Virus record (IMG/VR): IMGVR_UViG_3300036814_000622
Location: 1 to 43,565 of that record
Length of the DNA: 43,565 bases
Source: a virus
Reading direction: 5' to 3' (one strand)
In this document: in pieces, positions 38,175-43,565 of the stretch
Layout of the letters: each line of letters starts with the position of its first letter
How positions within the stretch are numbered: position 1 is the first letter of the stretch
Made by a program: the position numbers and the translations under genes
The notes under the pieces: generated by a model
What the model was told of the DNA's origin: nothing
The model's input: only the letters and a program-made list of their open reading frames with translations
Databases searched by the model: none

Positions 38175-38735
38175 TTATACTACTCCCCCTTGGTCAACAC
38201 TGTATCCATCGGGCATTTTGTATTCCTTAGGCTTAATATATTCCTTTACGGTTTCGAGTAGGAAATTTTCCATCTCAAACTTAAGCAGTCTCCCTTCGGA
38301 AAAGTCGAATCCAATTCTGAAGAAATGTTTTTCGGGCTTAGATTTAACTACGGACAAAGAGAAGCCAGCTTGGTCTCCGACCTCTTCCCATTTTCCGGTT
38401 TTTTCGTTCTTCTTTGATTTCCGGTATGGCCCGAAGTGAATCGAAGACTCTTTACCGTTGAAGGTATGAAAGGCATCCCATTTTCTGTTCGTCTCTAAGC
38501 AGTCAACGATACCAGCTACTTCAACTCGATTAAGTTTAATTGTTACGGCATTTTGTTCGCCGTCTGCCATGATTCCGTTTTGTTTTTTGCTAGTATGGAA
38601 CTTTCCCCTCGATATTTTTGCGTCCCAAGATTTTTGCTTAACCATTGATAGCATTACGCCCTGTTTATCTTGAGCTAGTGAGAACGAACAAGCCGTGCCT
38701 TTGTTTTTCGGGGTGGGTTTATAAAACTGAACCAT
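38175..38735 (-). CDS. Hypothetical protein, 186 aa
   Basis: I do not recognise this gene. The protein opens VQFYKPTPKNKGTACSFSLAQ and is a beta-rich, basic chain (MVKQKSWDAKISRGKFHTSKKQ; VTIKLNRVEVAGIVDCLE; HFGPYRKSKK) ending in a helix (ENFLLETVKEYIKPKEY). The pattern of strands with lysines and an acidic-aromatic tail is like that of some small phage ssDNA-binding proteins, but no diagnostic motif is present. A strong AGGAG, 8 nt before the ATG, gives it a firm start. It overlaps the epimerase by 17 nt and precedes the glycosyltransferase by 2 nt. It could act in replication with the polymerase genes of the same operon or in sugar metabolism; neither is supported beyond position. Confidence 0.7.
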   Translation of the reverse strand: MVQFYKPTPKNKGTACSFSLAQDKQGVMLSMVKQKSWDAKISRGKFHTSKKQNGIMADGEQNAVTIKLNRVEVAGIVDCLETNRKWDAFHTFNGKESSIHFGPYRKSKKNEKTGKWEEVGDQAGFSLSVVKSKPEKHFFRIGFDFSEGRLLKFEMENFLLETVKEYIKPKEYKMPDGYSVDQGGVV

Positions 38736-39636
38736 TTTTTTTCTCCTGTATGTATGTTTCTAAATTCTTCTGAGGCTCGTAGCCAAACATTTCTTTAGAT
38801 TTAGTCAAATCAGCCAATGTATGCTTAGCCTCTCCCTTTCTATCTTCTATATGCTCGACATCTCCCCCTATCATACCAGCTATCTCTAATATTGTATAAC
38901 TTTTTCCGGTCCCGACATTAAAGACTTGGCCAAAAGCCCCGCTGTTTTGAGTCGTGGATGCAAGTATGTTCGCGTTAACGACATCAGAAACGTGAGTAAA
39001 ATCTCTAGATTGCGTACCGTCTCCCACTATTGTCATTGGCTTACCTTCTTCCTTAAGCCTAAGAAACAGCCCGATTACTGGAGCGTAATGGCCCTTTCTA
39101 GGCTCCCTATTACCATATACGTTAAAGTACCTTAAGATGACAGTCTCGACCCCGTAAATATGATAATACACCTTACATAAGTCTTCCCCTGCTGCTTTAG
39201 AAACCGAGTACGGATTAAGGCAATCCTTTACCATGTTTTCGCGCAGAGGAGGAGTGTTTTTGCACCCGTACGATGAAGACGTAGATGAATACACGAACCT
39301 CTCAACGTTGTACTCTCTGCAAGCCTGAAGAACGTTGCATGTACCAACGAAGTTTACATTACATGCCAATTGAGGCGCGTCTATTGTCGGTTGTATTCGT
39401 GCCTCTGCTGCTAGATGTAGAATAACGTCTGGCTCCTCATGCCTGAAGACCCACTTTAAAGCATCGTAATCGCAAATATCAATCGGGTAATTTTTAGAGT
39501 GTTCATTCCAGTAGAATTTCGAATTACTTTCTGCGGATTCATTGTCTACGCATACCGCCTGATGACCTTTTTCGATGATAGCATCGACTAGGTTACTCCC
39601 TATGAACCCAGCACCTCCGGTGACAAGATATTTCAT
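38719..39636 (-). CDS. NAD-dependent nucleotide-sugar epimerase/dehydratase (extended SDR)
   Basis: This is a 305-residue extended short-chain dehydrogenase. The N-terminal Rossmann motif GGAGFIGS is at 7-14, an acidic residue D31 follows the second strand (NAD rather than NADP), and the catalytic pair is Y143 and K147 in NPYSVSKAAGE, with the STSSSYG segment (118-124) supplying the Ser/Thr. Downstream, ILRYFNVYGNREPRKGHYAPVIGLFL and VGDGTQSRDFTHVSDVVNANILA are typical of UDP-glucose 4-epimerase, UDP-glucuronate 4-epimerase/decarboxylase and GDP-sugar enzymes. All catalytic residues are intact and the length is normal. It overlaps the polymerase stop by one base (TAATG). It probably supplies an activated sugar for the glycosyltransferases that follow. 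The exact substrate cannot be read from sequence. Confidence 0.92.
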   Translation of the reverse strand: MKYLVTGGAGFIGSNLVDAIIEKGHQAVCVDNESAESNSKFYWNEHSKNYPIDICDYDALKWVFRHEEPDVILHLAAEARIQPTIDAPQLACNVNFVGTCNVLQACREYNVERFVYSSTSSSYGCKNTPPLRENMVKDCLNPYSVSKAAGEDLCKVYYHIYGVETVILRYFNVYGNREPRKGHYAPVIGLFLRLKEEGKPMTIVGDGTQSRDFTHVSDVVNANILASTTQNSGAFGQVFNVGTGKSYTILEIAGMIGGDVEHIEDRKGEAKHTLADLTKSKEMFGYEPQKNLETYIQEKKNGSVL

Positions 39637-42311
39637 TATATTTTGTTTCCTTCTATTTCTAGAATCATGGAATCTATCTCTGCATCAGAAGTATTTTTGA
39701 TGTCATTAGGTATTTGGGAAAGCTTTGTATACACGCTCTGATCTTCTATGCCTATTACGTTAGCAAAAATAGCGTCTTCTTTTTTCACTCCCCTCACTAT
39801 CACGATGTTTCCCTTAGAGGGAAGCTTGCCACCGTTAATCTCCTCGCAGCTTCCCATCTGTCTTTCAAACATAAGGACAGTTACAACCCCAGTGTTATCC
39901 TGAACTTGAAGTCTTAAATATTGGTTCCCTTTCTTCGAGATTCCTTTGAAGTGCTCCAAGACAGTCCCGATAAAACAAACGTTGAAATCCACAGGCAAGT
40001 CTCTAATGGTCCTCAATTCTTCAAGCTTCGGTTGTTTGTTTATGAAAATTTCTCTTAGCGTTACGTCGTGGGTATATCCCAAGTAGGTTCTCTCGTAATA
40101 CCAATTTGCGAATTTTTCATTCTTACTGTTCTGCTTGTATATTTTTAGGTACGGGGTGTACTTCCTTCTGATCGTGTTCCTTCTTGACTCCTTAATCACA
40201 ACCTTATTATTTTCGTCTTTGAAGGTCGTCAACTTCCTGAGTATAGATGGGAGGTCGTAATCGTTTTCTTTGCCCATCGCAGCAACGAACCTTTTCTCTC
40301 TCGTGGTTAAGATTTTCCATAGCTGAGCCTCAAGAACCACCTGACTTCTGGATTGCTTGAATCCCTCTAATGCCCCAGCCTGTATTAACGAGGAAAGAAT
40401 TCCTATTGGTATTTTCGCCTCTTCTGCTGCTTCGAAAATTTCAAATTTGTTAGAATATTTATTCTTAAAATTCACTATCTTTTCGATGGATTTGTCTGAT
40501 ATCCCCTTAACAGACAACAGCCCAAAACGAATATTATCTTCCTCGATTGAGAAGTTCAGTTCGGATTTAACCAAGTGTGGAGGTAATAGCTCTACGTTAA
40601 AGTCATATAGTTCTTTATGAATTTTTGAAATTTCAGCTATGGGGTCCGGTTCGAACCTAGTCATTTTCAAAAGAGCCAAGAAAAACTCCTTTGGATATTT
40701 GAACTTCAAGAAAATGGTCATCGCGGAGAGGGTTGCGTAAGCAAGAGAGTGCGACTTATTAAATGAGTAGTTGGCCGAGTCCTCTAGTACTTTCCAAAGA
40801 ATTTTACCAATTTTAGGATCGAGATTATTCTGAATTACCTTGTCTTTAATTTTCTTCTTCCACTTCCTGACCTCTGAGACTTTTTTCTTACCGACGATTC
40901 GTCTCAGCATTTCAGCTTCATCAAGGCTGAACCCAATCTTGTGAGCCATCTGCATCATCTGTTCTTGGTACAGACAAACTCCTCCTGTCGTTAACAAGAT
41001 GTCATCGAAGAAGGGGTGAATTACATCGTAGGTTCCATTGTTCGTATAATTGGCGTACTGATCGACAAAAGCTAATGCTCCGGGGCGAGCAAGAGCCAGA
41101 ACAGCAGAAAGCTCTTCAACGTTTTTGGGCTTAACCTTCTGGCAAACCCTAAAGTTGGTGTCTGCCTCTATTTGAAATAACCCGTGAGGCGTTCTTAAGT
41201 CATATAGATTTTGATATATGATGGGATCGGATACATCAATGTCGTCCATCTTGATTCCGACCATACTGCATACGTCATCTACAACAGTGACGCTCCTAAG
41301 ACCAAGCAAATCCAACTTAACATTAAGTAAAGATGCCCAGTTCATGTCGAACCCAGATACTATGCTTTTATCAGAGGTCAATTCCACTGGGCAGGATAGC
41401 TCTAGTTCGCCATGAGACAGTAGCATACCTGAAGCATGTACGCCCTTGTTACGAATAAGACCCCTAAGCTTTAACGAGATATCGTAAACGTCTTTATTCT
41501 CATCGCACCATTCCCTTAATTCTTCAACTTCGTCATAAGCTACGCTCAAGTCTTGGACTTGGCCATATACTTTAGGGATTAGATTAGAGATTTGATTCAT
41601 CTCGGTCTCGTTTTTCCCAGCTATTGTTTTCCCACAGTCTTTAATTAAAATTTTGCCACTAAGAGTAGATAGGGTTAAAATCTTTGAAGTCTTGCCTACG
41701 AATTCTTTCTCAAGAAATTCTATTACTTTAGCTCTTTTGTAATAGCAAATATCGAGATCAACATCACACATCAAAGAACCATCTAAGTACGTAACTCCAT
41801 CCACTTCTTTTTTCTTCGCTCGTATTTTAGAGACGAACCTCTCAAAAAATAATCCGTACTTAACTGAATCTATCTTCGTAACGCCTATCAAAAACAGAAC
41901 TAAACTTCCCGCTGCGCTTCCCCTGCCCGGTCCAGTTGGTATCCCCTCTTTTTCGCAAAAATTAATGACTTTCCAAACTAGAAGTACGTAATCAATGAAC
42001 CCAAGTTCTTCTAAGGTTTTGAGTTCTCTATTGGCTCTATCCCCGTAGCTCTTAAATTCTTCAGAGTCTTTCTTGAGGCCCAATTTGCGAAAACCTTGTC
42101 GGCATAAAGCCTTTAGAAAATCTAGGTTAGTACAATCCTCGTCTACCTTCGCGTAGTGTTTTTCTGAATTTTGGATTTCAAAAGTCGGAAGTCTAACACC
42201 ATGCAAATTGAGATCGTAGTCAACTATGTTAGAAAAGAAACTGCTGACCGTCATCTTCGTCTCTATCTGTTTTTTTTCTTTTCTTTTTCTCGTAGAAGTG
42301 CTCGATGTCAT
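39636..42311 (-). CDS. dnaE: DNA polymerase III alpha catalytic core (C-family), lacking the PHP domain
   Basis: The 891-residue protein has the C-family polymerase palm, fingers and later domains: GIPTGPGRGSAAGSLV at about 123-138, the catalytic CDVDLDICYYKR at about 182-193 (usual PDxDxDF), LNVKLDLLGLRSVT carrying the third Asp, ILLTTGGVCLYQEQMM, VGKKKVSEVRKWKKK and FNKSHSLAYATLSAMT. A helix-hairpin-helix region (about 565-650) and an OB fold (about 765-860: GNQYLRLQVQDNTGVVTVLMFE) follow. Bacterial DnaE begins with about 270 residues of PHP domain; here the protein starts just before the junction LPTFEIQNSEKHY, and that part is missing. GGAGG 7 nt before ATG 42311 supports this start, which overlaps the 91-aa gene by 83 nt; ATG 42254 is the alternative. 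It replicates the phage DNA. Confidence 0.93.
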   Translation of the reverse strand: MTSSTSTRKRKEKKQIETKMTVSSFFSNIVDYDLNLHGVRLPTFEIQNSEKHYAKVDEDCTNLDFLKALCRQGFRKLGLKKDSEEFKSYGDRANRELKTLEELGFIDYVLLVWKVINFCEKEGIPTGPGRGSAAGSLVLFLIGVTKIDSVKYGLFFERFVSKIRAKKKEVDGVTYLDGSLMCDVDLDICYYKRAKVIEFLEKEFVGKTSKILTLSTLSGKILIKDCGKTIAGKNETEMNQISNLIPKVYGQVQDLSVAYDEVEELREWCDENKDVYDISLKLRGLIRNKGVHASGMLLSHGELELSCPVELTSDKSIVSGFDMNWASLLNVKLDLLGLRSVTVVDDVCSMVGIKMDDIDVSDPIIYQNLYDLRTPHGLFQIEADTNFRVCQKVKPKNVEELSAVLALARPGALAFVDQYANYTNNGTYDVIHPFFDDILLTTGGVCLYQEQMMQMAHKIGFSLDEAEMLRRIVGKKKVSEVRKWKKKIKDKVIQNNLDPKIGKILWKVLEDSANYSFNKSHSLAYATLSAMTIFLKFKYPKEFFLALLKMTRFEPDPIAEISKIHKELYDFNVELLPPHLVKSELNFSIEEDNIRFGLLSVKGISDKSIEKIVNFKNKYSNKFEIFEAAEEAKIPIGILSSLIQAGALEGFKQSRSQVVLEAQLWKILTTREKRFVAAMGKENDYDLPSILRKLTTFKDENNKVVIKESRRNTIRRKYTPYLKIYKQNSKNEKFANWYYERTYLGYTHDVTLREIFINKQPKLEELRTIRDLPVDFNVCFIGTVLEHFKGISKKGNQYLRLQVQDNTGVVTVLMFERQMGSCEEINGGKLPSKGNIVIVRGVKKEDAIFANVIGIEDQSVYTKLSQIPNDIKNTSDAEIDSMILEIEGNKI

Positions 42312-42504
42312 CGCTTTCCTCCATTTCTTTTGCTATTGTTGTGAAGACTGATTGCATGGAACGCAACGTATCGTCGTCCTTAATATCAAAAAACAAATCA
42401 GCCTTATCCTCCTCGAAACCTTTTCTTACGGTAACGACAAAGTAGCTTATATTATCTTTCGATAACTTTTCAGCAAAGTCAAAAACATGATCTAATGAGG
42501 CCAT
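42229..42504 (-). CDS. Small 91-aa protein ending in a clamp-binding-like motif
   Basis: This small gene lies between the exonuclease and the polymerase core. The protein begins MASLDHVFDFAEKLSKDNISYFVVTVRKG, has an alpha/beta middle, a very charged stretch (HFYEKKKRKKTDRDEDDG) and ends QQFLF. The last five residues fit the QxxLF pattern of beta-clamp-binding peptides (consensus QLSLF), placed at the C-terminus as in several clamp-binding polymerases. I do not recognise the family. A weak AGAAG lies before the ATG. The final 83 nt overlap the start of the polymerase gene in another frame, and the polymerase ribosome site (GGAGG) lies inside this gene. It may be a polymerase accessory factor linking the core to the clamp; that is inference. 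Confidence 0.72.
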   Translation of the reverse strand: MASLDHVFDFAEKLSKDNISYFVVTVRKGFEEDKADLFFDIKDDDTLRSMQSVFTTIAKEMEESDDIEHFYEKKKRKKTDRDEDDGQQFLF

Positions 42505-42527
42505 CTTCTAAATATACAGAGATCACT

Positions 42528-43166
42528 CTAAATCTCAATCATATACTTAAGCTGGTTCCAGACCTTTAAGTTTAATTGTAAATCTACGATTGCATCATGA
42601 AGGTTCTCGTAGTCATGCTGAATCCCAAATTGTTCGCCAAGGGCCTTAAGAGTGTTTCTCATCCCCTTTTTCCTCTTGTTAGACATTCTGTACTGATAGG
42701 CCAGCAAATCTTCTGATTTTTTATACGGAAGCTCCATCTTCACTCCTCTAGCGAGGGAGAGAGTGTCTATTACTTTCGGGGCTAAGTGGTCATGGCTTTT
42801 CCCCATCATCCTATACATTTCTATAATAAGATGGAGATCAAAATTCAGGACATTATGGCCTACAATATGGTCGGCTTCGTCTAACCATTTTTCTATCGTG
42901 GGGAAAATTTCACTTATGTGAATCGCAAGTTTATTGTACTTAGTTTGACTAAACCCAGTGATTCTAGCAGCCTCTTTGCTTACGTTGATTTCCCTGTCCC
43001 ATTTAACGTAAAAGTCTTTGCTGTCTATTGCTTCGTTTCCCTTCGCTTTAATCATTCCTACTTGCCAAGGAAGGTTTTTGCAGAAACTAAGACACAGATT
43101 TTCCGTCTCCAAGTCAATGAACACAAAGGTTTTCTCTTTATCAAATCTCAATAAGTCTTCGTTCAT
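42528..43166 (-). CDS. DnaQ-like DEDDh 3'-5' exonuclease (proofreading)
   Basis: The start ATG 43166 (212 aa) is chosen because AGGAGG lies 5 nt upstream; a TTG 78 nt earlier opens the same frame but would overlap the preceding gene with no ribosome site. All five DEDDh residues are seen: D18 and E20 in FVFIDLETENL, D110 in HNVLNFDLHLI, then H190 and D195 in HDAIVDLQLN. Length and pattern match the epsilon proofreading subunit and the exonuclease domain of PolC. It starts one base after the stop of the PHP-like gene and precedes the 91-aa and polymerase genes, so it is likely the proofreader of the phage replicase. Confidence 0.92.
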   Translation of the reverse strand: MNEDLLRFDKEKTFVFIDLETENLCLSFCKNLPWQVGMIKAKGNEAIDSKDFYVKWDREINVSKEAARITGFSQTKYNKLAIHISEIFPTIEKWLDEADHIVGHNVLNFDLHLIIEMYRMMGKSHDHLAPKVIDTLSLARGVKMELPYKKSEDLLAYQYRMSNKRKKGMRNTLKALGEQFGIQHDYENLHDAIVDLQLNLKVWNQLKYMIEI

Positions 43167-43167
43167 A

Positions 43168-43565
43168 TTACCTCCTATTTTTTTCCTTCCAGCTTTCCAC
43201 ACAGAACTCAGTTGAGGACATGTGGTCAAGTCTCGGTCTCTCAAGAGAACTTCTGTTATGTATACATCTAAAAGTTAAATATGCCTTAAAGTCTTCTCTC
43301 TTATGGTAGTAAATGCTTTTTGTATCTAAGGTCGAATACCCTTCGGCGTTCGCGTATGAGACTACAGACTTCTTTACTAGGCTGTCAAACGGCAAGTCGT
43401 TATCCTCTATGAAAAAGATAGGGTTTTTATCGGACAAATTAGGAAGGGCCATGCTGCCCTGCATCAGATTCCTGTATATGAAGGAGTCGTAGAACGGGAA
43501 GGCTATAATTAATGAATCATCAACGAACTCGTTAAGATAATTAAAGTCAATTCTTGGCCTATAAT
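43168..43565 (-). CDS. PHP-domain part of DNA polymerase III alpha as a separate gene, 5' end cut by window edge
   Basis: The frame is open to the right edge (131 visible residues beginning YRPRIDFNYLNEF) and stops at 43168. The visible segment reads like the second half of the DnaE PHP domain: DDSLIIAFPFYDSF, then FDSLVKKSVVSYANAEGYSTLDTKSIYYHKREDFKAYLTFRCIHNRSSLERPR, paralleling the DnaE helix, the ATNDVHYL..ED strand and the HD.L.CI helix, and finishing SSTEFCVESWKEKNRR, where DnaE reads DEFYLKSPEEM. It ends precisely where the separate polymerase core begins. The metal-ligand Asp/His of NDVHY read S and Y here, so the site may be inactive. No in-frame start can be placed inside the window with confidence. 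The assignment is by eye, from this segment and from gene order. Confidence 0.72.
   Translation of the reverse strand, partial: YRPRIDFNYLNEFVDDSLIIAFPFYDSFIYRNLMQGSMALPNLSDKNPIFFIEDNDLPFDSLVKKSVVSYANAEGYSTLDTKSIYYHKREDFKAYLTFRCIHNRSSLERPRLDHMSSTEFCVESWKEKNRR

Noticed and set aside
43167-43244. Longer exonuclease start at TTG 43244
   Set aside because: It would overlap the preceding gene by 77 nt, has no ribosome site, and adds 26 unlike residues; the ATG at 43166 has a strong AGGAGG.

Overview
The window looks like part of the genome of a large, tailed (siphovirus-type) bacteriophage, probably from an aquatic metagenome. No host chromosomal genes, rRNA, tRNA, integrase or transposase were seen. 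The evidence for a phage is the lambda-order tail-tip cassette M-L-K-I-J, very large fibre-like genes, and a compact replication/sugar operon with 1-17 nt overlaps (TAATG junctions). The host cannot be named from this sequence. The phage tmRNA is the ordinary one-piece type, not the permuted two-piece type of alphaproteobacteria and many cyanobacteria.

Layout. (1) 1-8519, minus strand: tail-tip genes transcribed M, L, K, I, J, then a gene cut by the left edge. The gpI-like protein carries a 130-residue Hint (intein-like) domain at its glycine hinge. (2) 8520-8597: a short divergent intergenic region, with a perfect 20-bp palindrome just inside gene M. (3) 8598-33857, plus strand: six large virion or fibre genes. 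Two are tail-tube-like proteins of about 280-290 aa. Next is a 1037-aa protein with a similar N-terminus, IPT/TIG domains and a matrixin-type zinc protease domain, followed by an 801-aa IPT/TIG protein. Then come a 4453-aa LamG plus beta-solenoid giant and a 1530-aa collagen-like fibre protein with six Gly-X-Y segments. (4) 33880-34284, minus strand: a complete tmRNA with an encoded CCA, a 7-bp acceptor stem, a visible PK1 pseudoknot and an unusually long 31-residue tag. (5) 34300-43565, minus strand: an operon read from the right edge. Its order is PHP-like part of DNA polymerase III alpha, DEDDh exonuclease, 91-aa protein ending in a clamp-binding-like QQFLF, polymerase III alpha core, NAD-dependent sugar epimerase, unknown 186-aa protein, GT4/GT9 glycosyltransferase, remainder of the GT9 enzyme, unknown possible annealing protein, then tmRNA.

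Most notable: (a) the replicative polymerase appears to be split, with its PHP part and catalytic core in separate genes and the proofreading exonuclease between them; (b) an intein-like domain with intact catalytic blocks, but Lys at +1, sits inside the tail assembly protein I; (c) a metzincin protease domain is embedded in a virion protein; (d) there is a giant beta-repeat fibre; (e) a phage tmRNA with a long degron tag follows the replication operon; (f) a GT9 fold is divided across two ORFs that overlap by 14 nt.

How the parts may work together (inference): the minus-strand cassette builds the tail tip, and the plus-strand genes make adhesive and possibly polysaccharide- or protein-attacking fibres. 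The right-hand operon replicates the DNA, makes sugar-modifying enzymes that may glycosylate the virion or alter the host surface, and supplies a private ribosome-rescue RNA. All assignments come from reading motifs by eye; no database search was run.
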